Shown here in pieces: positions 1 to 6,410 of a stretch of 11,345 nucleotides of DNA. Each line of letters starts with the position of its first letter. Position 1 is the first letter of the stretch. The stretch spans positions 1 through 11,345 of the forward strand of contig CANFGA010000051.1 in the NCBI GenBank assembly GCA_947446335.1, written 5' to 3'. The position numbers were made by a program, and so were the translations under genes. The notes beneath the pieces are model-generated. The model had not been told where the DNA came from. It saw only the letters and a list, made by a program, of their open reading frames with translations, and did not search any database. The DNA is from Oxalobacteraceae bacterium (lineage in GTDB: Bacteria; Pseudomonadota; Gammaproteobacteria; Burkholderiales; Burkholderiaceae_D).

Positions 1-1161
1 GCGCCCCAGGTAATGGCCATTTTCATTCCAGCCTTCGGCGCAGGGGATCGAAGGCCCGGCGGCATGGCCAGCATCGTTGACGAAGGTCACCATCAGGCGC
101 GCGCCGGCCGGCACCTTGCGGTTCCATGAGCCGTGTTGGGTGGAAAAAATGGCGCCGGCATATTTCTCTGGAAACATCTTACCCGTGTAAAACGTCAAGC
201 CCAGATCTGCCGCATGGGCGGTCTGCTCGACTTCGGGGAACACGATGTCGGCCGGCGGTGTCTCGTCCTTGTACTCGTTGGTACGCGTTTTTCCGCCGCC
301 ATACCAGGGAAAGCCGAAGTTCTGGCCGGCCTTGGTCACGCGGTTGATCTCGCCGGCGGGAATCTCATCGCCCATGCCGTCGACCTGATGGTCATTGCTC
401 CACAGCGTCTTGTCCTTCGGATTGAAGTCCATCCCCATCGGATTGCGCATCCCGGTGGCATACACTTCGCGCCCGGTGCCATCCTGGTTCATCCGGATGA
501 TGCCGCCGATGCCAGTCTTGCGATACAGGTCCATCTTTTCCTTGGCCGGCACATTGAAGGGCTGACCGAGCTGGATGTAGAGCTTGTTGTCGGGACCGAC
601 CTTGCAGATGCGCGCGGTGTGGTTGTAGCTCACTTCCGACGTCGGAATCAGCTTGCCCTCGGGCACCACGACGCCGACTGCGACATCGGCGCCCTCATAG
701 AAGAACTCGGCTGCAGGATATTGCAGCACGCGGTTTTGTTCGACCACATACAGGAAACCATCGCTGGAAAAACATGGACCATTGGGTACCAGCTTGGGTA
801 TCGATGGCGCGAATTCCTTCACTTCATCGGCCACACCCATCCGCGAGCGGTCGGTCACCGCATAGATCTTGGTCTTGCGGGTACCGACAAACGTGACCAC
901 CCCTTGCGGCCCGACAGCCATGTGGCGTGCATCGGGCACCAGCGCGTAGAGGCTGATATGGAAACCCGGCGGCAACTTGATCTTGGCCAGCGTTTGCTTG
1001 ACTTGATCAGCCTTGGGGCCGGTTTGAGGGATCGCTGGCCAGTCGACCGGCGCGGTCTGTCGCATCCCGCCCAGTGTTTCCAGAACGGCATCGCCCTTGG
1101 CCGCGATGGCGCTCATCGACAGGGTCGCCAGCACGACGGCGGAAATCAAACGCATCTTCAT
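1..1161 (-). CDS. PQQ-dependent sugar/sorbosone dehydrogenase family protein, secreted (C-terminus cut by window edge)
   Basis: The first 387 codons run off the left edge with no stop. The ATG at 1161 has a GAGGAG ribosome site at 1171-1176, nine bases upstream, which favours it over the ATG two codons later. Residues 1-21 are a Sec signal peptide (MKMRLISAVVLATLSMSAIA, then A), without a lipobox, so the protein is periplasmic. The rest reads as a GDH/HIPL six-bladed propeller (COG2133): YNHTARICKVGPDNKLYIQLG (catalytic-type His near 181), GMRNPMGMDFNP (Arg239-Asn240, matching the substrate/PQQ-contacting R-N pair of soluble glucose dehydrogenase), NFGFPWYGGG (281-290) and QHGSWNR (342-348). 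These last motifs are typical of the 'sorbosone dehydrogenase' subgroup. Such enzymes oxidise sugars or aldoses with PQQ in the periplasm; the substrate cannot be read from sequence. No CxxCH haem motif lies in the visible part. It is transcribed away from glcB. Confidence 0.88.
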   Translation of the reverse strand, partial: MKMRLISAVVLATLSMSAIAAKGDAVLETLGGMRQTAPVDWPAIPQTGPKADQVKQTLAKIKLPPGFHISLYALVPDARHMAVGPQGVVTFVGTRKTKIYAVTDRSRMGVADEVKEFAPSIPKLVPNGPCFSSDGFLYVVEQNRVLQYPAAEFFYEGADVAVGVVVPEGKLIPTSEVSYNHTARICKVGPDNKLYIQLGQPFNVPAKEKMDLYRKTGIGGIIRMNQDGTGREVYATGMRNPMGMDFNPKDKTLWSNDHQVDGMGDEIPAGEINRVTKAGQNFGFPWYGGGKTRTNEYKDETPPADIVFPEVEQTAHAADLGLTFYTGKMFPEKYAGAIFSTQHGSWNRKVPAGARLMVTFVNDAGHAAGPSIPCAEGWNENGHYLGR

Positions 1162-1184
1162 AAAAATTGTCTCCTCACGTTATT

Positions 1185-1214
1185 TTTGTAAAATTATTGT
1201 ATTGTGAATGTCAA
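1185..1214 (-). promoter_or_regulatory. Candidate sigma70 promoter for the PQQ dehydrogenase gene
   Basis: On the minus strand a perfect TTGACA (1214-1209) is followed after 18 bases by TACAAA (1190-1185, 4 of 6 matches to the -10 consensus). The start would fall near 1178, just before the GAGGAG site, giving a very short leader. A second TTGACA (1266-1261) with TATCCT 18 bases further on (1242-1237) is an alternative upstream promoter. Consensus matching only. Confidence 0.35.
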
Positions 1215-1528
1215 CTTCAGTGCCTGAAGCCAACTCAGGATAGAGGCCATCAAACGACAATGTCAACGATTACTTGATGCAAACTAGCAAGTTGTCATAC
1301 GAATATGCACTGCTGCGGCTGGATGGACATGAGGCATGCTCACTTGTGACTAATATGCATAAATCAAGTGACTAAACGTGTCACCTGTAACGTTTATGAT
1401 TGCTTATACTATGTCATTATTGTCACGCAAACGCTGTCAAATTGATCGGGTTCAGATGCCCGGCGCACCGTCCGGATAGCGATAGCCAAGACCTTTTTAC
1501 ATCACGCCAACTTACGAGGTTTTCCATC
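1215..1528. other. Divergent intergenic control region with 5' leader of glcB
   Basis: This stretch, together with 1162-1214, separates two divergently transcribed genes and is AT-richer than the flanking genes, as expected of promoters. AATATGCA occurs twice (1302-1309 and 1352-1359). The right-hand part carries the repeat cluster described separately and a TATACT hexamer at 1405-1410. From about 1417 to 1528 it would be the untranslated leader of glcB; there I see only a short CCGG-N8-CCGG element near 1460 and a GAGG ribosome site at 1516-1519. The glcB frame is open upstream to 1400, but that extension (residues LILCHYCHANAVKLIG and on) does not resemble malate synthase, so I treat it as noncoding. 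Confidence 0.6.
1340..1410 (+). promoter_or_regulatory. Candidate glcB promoter with operator-like direct and inverted repeats
   Basis: GTGACTAA occurs twice as a direct repeat at 1346-1353 and 1368-1375; the starts are 22 bp apart, two helical turns. An inverted repeat TCACTTG (1340-1346) / CAAGTGA (1365-1371) overlaps it. A second inverted repeat AAACGT (1374-1379) / ACGTTT (1390-1395) with a 10-base spacer encloses a short GTGTCAC palindrome. Just downstream TATACT (1405-1410) is a good -10 hexamer, but no decent -35 box lies 16-18 bases upstream; that position is occupied by the inverted repeat. This is the arrangement expected of an activator-dependent promoter, which would suit a gene induced by glycolate/glyoxylate or acetate. 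The regulator family is unknown. Confidence 0.4.
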
Positions 1529-3742
1529 ATGACTGCACGCACCACCTGCCACCAGCTTCAAGTCGCCACTGTCCTGTACCGCTTCATCGAAGACAAGGTA
1601 TTGCCGGGCACCGGCGTCGCCAGCGCCAGCTTTTGGCAAGGCTTTGATGCGCTGGTGCGCGACCTAGCACCAAAGAATGCCGCCTTGCTGCTTGAGCGCG
1701 ATCGCCTGCAAACTGCGCTCGACCAGTGGCACGGCGCCCATCCCGGCCCGATCAGCGACATGGCAGCCTATCGCGCCGAACTGGAAGCGATCGGCTATCT
1801 GGCGCCGCGCCCGGGCGCTGTCACCATCACCACCAGCAACGTCGATGCCGAACTCGCGCTGCAAGCGGGCCCGCAACTGGTGGTGCCGATCCTCAATGCA
1901 CGCTATGTGCTCAACGCTGCCAATGCGCGCTGGGGTTCGCTGTACGATGCGCTGTACGGCACCGACGTGATCGCCGAAACCGATGGCGCGGCCAAGGGTA
2001 CAAGCTACAACCCGGTGCGCGGCGCCAAAGTGATCGCCTTCGCACGCGACTTCCTCGATCAGGCGGCGCCTTTGGCTGCAGGCTCGCACCGCGCATCGAC
2101 TTGCTATCGGGTCGTCGCTGGCAAACTGTCGGTCACCTTGAACGACGGCAGCGTCACCACGTTGGCCGATGACAGCAAATTCGTCGGCTACCAGGGCGAT
2201 GCAGCGGCGCCGACCTCGGTGCTGCTGAAGAACAACGGCATGCACATCGATATCCTGATCGACGCCAGCAAGGGCATCGGCAAGGAAGACGCCGCCGGCG
2301 TGGCCGATCTGGTGCTGGAATCGGCGCTCTCGACGATTCTCGATCTGGAAGATTCGGTCGCCGTGGTCGACGCCGACGACAAGGTCGTCGCTTACGACAA
2401 CTGGCTCGGCATCTTGCAAGCAACGCTGGTCGAAGAAGTGAGCAAGGGCGGCAAGACCTTCACCCGCAGCCTCAATCCGGACCGCAAGTACACGGCTGCA
2501 GCCGGCGCGACTGAAGCCAAGGATGGCATCGTCACGCTGCACGGGCGCTCGCTGCTGTTCCTGCGCAATGTCGGCCACTTGATGACGAATCCGGCGATTC
2601 TGTTCGGCAACGACCAGGAAATTCCGGAAGGCATCCTCGATGCCGTGGTCACCGTAACCATCGCGCTGCACGACTTGAAGCGCAAGGCCGGCCAGGAAAT
2701 CGGCAACTCGCGCACCGGTTCGGTCTACATCGTCAAGCCAAAGATGCACGGTCCGACCGAAGTCGCCTTCGCCTGTGAACTGTTCAGCCGCGTCGAAGCG
2801 CTGCTCGGCTTGCCAGCGAACACGGTCAAGCTCGGCATCATGGATGAAGAGCGCCGCACCAGCGTCAACCTGAAGGCTTGCATCAGCGAAGCGGGTGCGC
2901 GCGTGGCCTTCATCAATACCGGTTTCCTCGACCGTACCGGCGATGAAATGCACACCGCGATGCGCGCCGGCCCGATGCTGCGCAAGGGTGACATGAAGAC
3001 CAGCGCCTGGCTCACCGCCTACGAGCGCAGCAATGTGCTGGTCGGCCTGTCCTGCGGCTTGCGCGGCCGGGCCCAGATCGGCAAAGGAATGTGGGCCATG
3101 CCGGACCTGATGGCAGCGATGCTGGAACAAAAGATCGGTCATCCAAAAGCCGGTGCCAACACCGCCTGGGTGCCGTCGCCGACAGCGGCCACGCTGCACG
3201 CGCTGCACTATCACCAGGTCAACGTCACGGCCGTCCAGAAGGAACTGGAAAAGATCGACGCCACCGTCGAAACCGAGCGCCTGCTGAACGACTTGCTGCA
3301 AATTCCGGTCGTGGCCAAGCCAAACTGGTCGGCGGCCGAGATCGCCCAGGAACTCGACAACAATGCGCAAGGCATCCTCGGCTACGTGGTGCGCTGGATC
3401 GACCAAGGCGTCGGTTGCTCGAAGGTGCTCGACATCCACAACGTGGGCTTGATGGAAGACCGGGCCACGCTGCGCATCTCCAGCCAGCACATCGCCAACT
3501 GGCTGTTGCACGGCATCGTGACCGAAGCGCAAGTGCAGGAAACGCTGCAACGGATGGCCAAGGTCGTCGACGGCCAGAATGCCGGCGATCCGCTATACCA
3601 GACTATGGCGCCGAACTTCGACGCTTCGAGCGCTTTCTGCGCGGCGCGCGATCTGGTCTTCAAGGGCTTGGAACAACCGAGCGGCTACACCGAGCCGCTG
3701 CTGCACGCCTGGCGTCTGAAGGTCAAGGCCGCTGCAAAATAA
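1529..3742 (+). CDS. glcB: Malate synthase G
   Basis: 737 residues, close to the usual 720-740 of the family. It condenses acetyl-CoA with glyoxylate to malate and CoA in the cytosol (glyoxylate/glycolate metabolism). The ATG at 1529 has GAGG nine bases upstream, and its N-terminus (RFIEDKVLPGTG, residues 18-29) aligns with the start of E. coli GlcB as I remember it. Family blocks are intact: AGPQLVVPILNARYVLNAAN (113-132), HGRSLLFLRNVGHLMT with the catalytic Arg340, GIMDEERRTS with Mg-binding Glu440, NTGFLDRTGDEMH with Mg-binding Asp468, GKGMWAMPDLM, NTAWVPSPTAATLHALHYHQ, and IHNVGLMEDRATLRISSQH with the catalytic base Asp644. By alignment to E. coli from memory, Cys630 matches the oxidisable Cys617, while the position of Cys688 is Ser701. 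No glcDEF or aceA gene is adjacent. It ends in a strong terminator. Confidence 0.98.
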   Translation: MTARTTCHQLQVATVLYRFIEDKVLPGTGVASASFWQGFDALVRDLAPKNAALLLERDRLQTALDQWHGAHPGPISDMAAYRAELEAIGYLAPRPGAVTITTSNVDAELALQAGPQLVVPILNARYVLNAANARWGSLYDALYGTDVIAETDGAAKGTSYNPVRGAKVIAFARDFLDQAAPLAAGSHRASTCYRVVAGKLSVTLNDGSVTTLADDSKFVGYQGDAAAPTSVLLKNNGMHIDILIDASKGIGKEDAAGVADLVLESALSTILDLEDSVAVVDADDKVVAYDNWLGILQATLVEEVSKGGKTFTRSLNPDRKYTAAAGATEAKDGIVTLHGRSLLFLRNVGHLMTNPAILFGNDQEIPEGILDAVVTVTIALHDLKRKAGQEIGNSRTGSVYIVKPKMHGPTEVAFACELFSRVEALLGLPANTVKLGIMDEERRTSVNLKACISEAGARVAFINTGFLDRTGDEMHTAMRAGPMLRKGDMKTSAWLTAYERSNVLVGLSCGLRGRAQIGKGMWAMPDLMAAMLEQKIGHPKAGANTAWVPSPTAATLHALHYHQVNVTAVQKELEKIDATVETERLLNDLLQIPVVAKPNWSAAEIAQELDNNAQGILGYVVRWIDQGVGCSKVLDIHNVGLMEDRATLRISSQHIANWLLHGIVTEAQVQETLQRMAKVVDGQNAGDPLYQTMAPNFDASSAFCAARDLVFKGLEQPSGYTEPLLHAWRLKVKAAAK

Positions 3743-3757
3743 ACCGGCCTTGCCGAT

Positions 3758-3795
3758 AAAAAACGCCCCGAAGTGCTGTGCTTCGGGGCGTTTTT
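3758..3795. terminator. Bidirectional Rho-independent terminator between glcB and the cyclase gene
   Basis: Perfect 15-bp inverted repeat: AAAAACGCCCCGAAG (3759-3773), loop TGCTGTG, CTTCGGGGCGTTTTT (3781-3795). The GC-rich stem is flanked by an A-run and a T-run, so it can stop transcription from glcB (plus) and from the convergent cyclase gene (minus, stop at 3829). It lies 16 bases after the glcB stop. A related hairpin occurs at 6338-6374. Confidence 0.93.
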
Positions 3796-3828
3796 CATTA
3801 GAGTTGATCACTGGCCGATCTGGCTGCC

Positions 3829-6120
3829 TCAGGCATCGATGTCGGCGATCCGGACCAGATTGCCGCCATCTTGCTTGGCCCGGTACATCGCCGTATCGGC
3901 CCGGCGCAAGATTTCCTTTTGGCTGACATCTTGATCGATGAATAGCATCACGCCGATGCTGGCGCTGCAGAGGTGTTCGATGTGGGCATCGTGCTTTTTG
4001 TCGTGCGCGTTGTGCATGATGTTCAGCAAGTAGGGGGCGGACAGCGCGGCGCGGATTTTCTCGGCGACGCCGGCAGCCATGTCGGTCGACCTGGCCTTGT
4101 CATCGCTCAAGTCGCCCAGCAGCACGACAAATTCATCGCCGCCCATGCGCGCCACCGTATCGATTTCACGCACACAATTTTTCAGCCGGCTGGCCACTTC
4201 CAGCAGCAGCACATCGCCGGCATGATGGCCATGGCAGTCATTGAGCGCCTTGAAGTGGTCCAGATCGAGGAACATCAGCGCCCCGAAACGGCCGCGGCGC
4301 TTGCTCGTTGCCAACGCCAGGTGCAGCCTGTCGTCCAGCATGCGCCGGTTTGGCAATTTGGTCAGCGCATCGTGGAATGCCAGATGCAACACCTGATCTT
4401 CCAATTGCTTGCGCAGCGTGATATCCGTTTTCACCGCGACGTAGTGCGTCGTCTGACCTTGCTCATTCTTGACTGGCGAGATATGGGATTCTTCCCAATA
4501 GGTTGCGCCATCCTTGCGTTGGTTGATGAGTTCGCCATGCCAGGGCAGGCCGCTGCTGAGTTTGCGCCACATGTCGATGTGGGTTGCTGCCGGCGTCAGC
4601 ATGGATTTCAGCATGCGCGGGTTTTGCCCGATCGCTTCGGCTGTGGCATAACCGGTCACTTCGGTGAACCGGGGGTTCACATATTCGATGGTGCCGTCCA
4701 GAGCAGTGATGACGACCGAGGCCGGACTTTGTTCGACCGCGGTCGACAGTTGCAGCAGCTTGTCTTGCGTCTTTTTGCGCTCGGTGATGTCTTCGTAGAC
4801 ACCGAGCACGCCGATGATGTCGTTCTTCTGATTGCGCAGCGGTATCTTGGAGACGCGCAGCCAGCGCATCTGCCCATCGGGCGACGTCAGCGCCTCTTCA
4901 TAAAACATCTGCGCCGTGCCGGAAGCGATGACAGAGTGGTCTTCGCGATGATAGGTTTCAGCCTGCTTCGACCAGGGCAATTGGTGATCATTCTTGCCGA
5001 TGATGTCGGTGGCATCGGTGCAGCCGGCGTCTTCAGCAAAAGCCGTATTGCAGCCCAGATAGCGCAGCGCGCGATCTTTCCAGAAAACGCGTACCGGCAC
5101 GGTATCGATGATCGTCATCAACAGATCGCGCGATTGGGCCATTGCGGCGGCGGTCCGCCTGCGTTCTGCTTGCTGGCGGCGCCAGCAATAGCAGCCGATC
5201 AAAAGAAATGCCACCACCAGCGGATACAGGTAAATCAGCACATCGCTCAGGCGCACTTCTCGCGTATCGAACACGCCAAACCATCGGTCGTACAGCGCAT
5301 CGTAAGTGCCAGCGGACTTGGTCATCGCCAGTCCTTCATTGAGCATGTACAACAATTCCGACTGCCCTTTGTGAACGGCAAAGGAAAATTTCTGGGTGAA
5401 TCCCAGGTTCAGCTTGAGCGCGACGATGTCAGTCATGCCCTGCGCCTGCAGCGCCTGCAAGCCGACCAGTTTGCTCACCAACAGCGCATCATGCCGGCCA
5501 GACGCCAGCAGATGCATCCCTTCGGCAGCAGTCTCGACCAGCACCAGTTGCTTGCCCCAGTCGCGCGCCAGCGCATAATCGTGTATCAGATCGGCGTTCA
5601 GCACGATCAGCGATTTGCCGGCCAGATCCGACTCGGAGCGTATCTGGTCCGGCCCCATGTCGGGATCGCCTTTTCTGACGAAAATGGCGCCGTGAAGGAC
5701 GCCATGCGGAAGCGTGAAATCGACGAACTTGCGCCGCTCATCGGATTGTGCAAGATTGATCAGCACATCGATCTTGCCATCCTTGAAATTCTGCAGCAAG
5801 TGATGCAGCGGTTGCACGGTGATCGTGTAATTCAAGCCCATGTCGGCAGCCACGGTTTTCCACAGATCAACGCTGAAGCCGCCGGCAGTGGCGTCGGTCA
5901 TCCCGGTCGCGAATGGCAGATAATCTTGTTCGCTGCCGATGACCAGCACCCTTGGTTTGTCAGCCCGAACATCATGGGCGGCCAGCGCCCGCCCGCTCAT
6001 CAAGAGCGCGATGAGCATGGCCAGGTTCAGCAACTGGCACAGGAATCCGGGCCACGCTGCGCATGTCAGATGTTGTTGGGTTGGAAAAACATGTGGCATC
6101 ATTTTTTCAACAGTCTGCAT
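3829..6120 (-). CDS. Inner-membrane diguanylate cyclase: SBP_bac_3 sensor, TM, PAS, PAS, GGDEF
   Basis: 763 residues. A hydrophobic stretch with an ALA-A cleavage-like site (about 25-48) leads into a periplasmic solute-binding (SBP_bac_3) domain at about 56-283 (GGFSVDLWKTVAADMGLNY, IDVLINLAQSDERRKFVDFT). One membrane helix follows (293-313), then a basic juxtamembrane helix, PAS domains at about 330-448 and 455-570 (ends YEDITERKK and VKTDITLRK, typical PAC borders) and GGDEF at about 578-760. The active site is an intact GGDEF (660-664). The I-site RxxD (Arg651-Asp654) sits five residues before it, so active, product-inhibited c-di-GMP synthesis from two GTP is expected. The sensor probably binds an amino acid-like ligand; its identity is unknown. 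No strong ribosome site precedes the ATG at 6120, and ATGs at 6102 and 6099 are alternatives. The gene converges on glcB and lies between two homologous terminator/glcB-tail sequences. Confidence 0.93.
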   Translation of the reverse strand: MQTVEKMMPHVFPTQQHLTCAAWPGFLCQLLNLAMLIALLMSGRALAAHDVRADKPRVLVIGSEQDYLPFATGMTDATAGGFSVDLWKTVAADMGLNYTITVQPLHHLLQNFKDGKIDVLINLAQSDERRKFVDFTLPHGVLHGAIFVRKGDPDMGPDQIRSESDLAGKSLIVLNADLIHDYALARDWGKQLVLVETAAEGMHLLASGRHDALLVSKLVGLQALQAQGMTDIVALKLNLGFTQKFSFAVHKGQSELLYMLNEGLAMTKSAGTYDALYDRWFGVFDTREVRLSDVLIYLYPLVVAFLLIGCYCWRRQQAERRRTAAAMAQSRDLLMTIIDTVPVRVFWKDRALRYLGCNTAFAEDAGCTDATDIIGKNDHQLPWSKQAETYHREDHSVIASGTAQMFYEEALTSPDGQMRWLRVSKIPLRNQKNDIIGVLGVYEDITERKKTQDKLLQLSTAVEQSPASVVITALDGTIEYVNPRFTEVTGYATAEAIGQNPRMLKSMLTPAATHIDMWRKLSSGLPWHGELINQRKDGATYWEESHISPVKNEQGQTTHYVAVKTDITLRKQLEDQVLHLAFHDALTKLPNRRMLDDRLHLALATSKRRGRFGALMFLDLDHFKALNDCHGHHAGDVLLLEVASRLKNCVREIDTVARMGGDEFVVLLGDLSDDKARSTDMAAGVAEKIRAALSAPYLLNIMHNAHDKKHDAHIEHLCSASIGVMLFIDQDVSQKEILRRADTAMYRAKQDGGNLVRIADIDA

Positions 6121-6256
6121 TCAAGGCAAGGCGTTTTTAATTGCCAAGAGTAACATCAGTTTGATGCTTGGTGTTGCCCAAAAGATATAAAGTTGACGCG
6201 CAGGGAATGAACAACGAGCGGTGATCGATCGTGCATCTGCTGGCGCAGCGGATGAA
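6121..6256. other. Intergenic stretch: upstream region of the cyclase gene
   Basis: It should contain the cyclase promoter (reading left), but I find no convincing -35/-10 pair. Its right end (about 6201-6220, CAGGGAATGAACAACGAGCG) weakly resembles glcB at about 3663-3684 (AAGGGCTTGGAACAACCGAG), so the glcB-like remnant described next may begin here. A 77-codon minus-strand frame at 6370-6137 starts inside a terminator hairpin and resembles nothing I know, so I do not call it. Confidence 0.45.
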
Positions 6257-6338
6257 ACCGGCGAGCCGCTGCAGCGGCGGCGGCACGATTGGCATCCTGA
6301 AGATCAAGGCTGCAGCAAAGAAACCTGTTTGCCCATGA
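6257..6338 (+). pseudogene. Decayed copy of the 3' end of a malate synthase G gene
   Basis: Read on the plus strand, 6297-6320 encodes LKIKAAAK, against LKVKAAAK at the end of glcB (3716-3739). Twenty of 24 bases match; one difference gives V to I and the other three are synonymous. Just upstream GAG CCG CTG (6263) matches the Glu-Pro-Leu of glcB at 3692. This is followed by CAG and three extra CGG triplets, CAC GAT TGG CAT (His-x-Trp-x, against HAWR), and one extra C that shifts the frame before CTG AAG. The stop is also damaged: the TAA lacks its T, so the frame runs on to a TGA at 6336. The downstream spacer (AAACC...TTGCC) and hairpin also match glcB at nearly equal distance. Seen by eye alignment; no domain remains and no product is expected. 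The upstream limit is uncertain, possibly 6201. Confidence 0.65.
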
Positions 6339-6374
6339 AAAATGCCTCGAAGTTCAACACTTCGAGGCATTTTT
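6338..6374 (-). terminator. Rho-independent terminator of the lipB-lipA transcript
   Basis: Perfect 15-bp inverted repeat AAAAATGCCTCGAAG (6338-6352), loop TTCAACA, CTTCGAGGCATTTTT (6360-6374). On the minus strand it ends in a T-run 37 bases after the lipA stop, so it serves lipA. It differs from the hairpin at 3759-3795 by two base pairs, each changed on both sides (C-G to T-A), plus the loop. It could work in either direction and may once have ended a glcB copy on the plus strand. Confidence 0.9.
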
Positions 6375-6410
6375 GATCGGCAAGTCTGGCTTGTAGCCAG
6401 ATGGCGGCGG

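Noticed and set aside
133..1191. Long plus-strand open frame of 352 codons
   Set aside because: It is antisense to the PQQ dehydrogenase, which has a signal peptide, a ribosome site and family motifs. The plus-strand translation has no recognisable domain.
1400..1528. 43-residue N-terminal extension of malate synthase
   Set aside because: Not part of the family; the ATG at 1529 has a well-placed GAGG and begins the conserved N-terminus.
1664..3550. 628-codon minus-strand frame opposite glcB
   Set aside because: Shadow of glcB in GC-rich DNA; its His/Arg/Gln-rich composition has no family signature.
3973..6153. 726-codon plus-strand frame opposite the cyclase gene
   Set aside because: The minus strand encodes clear SBP, PAS and GGDEF domains; the plus-strand product is an antisense artefact.
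6137..6370. 77-codon minus-strand frame between lipA and the cyclase gene
   Set aside because: It starts inside a terminator hairpin, has no ribosome site, and crosses the glcB-like remnant on the opposite strand.
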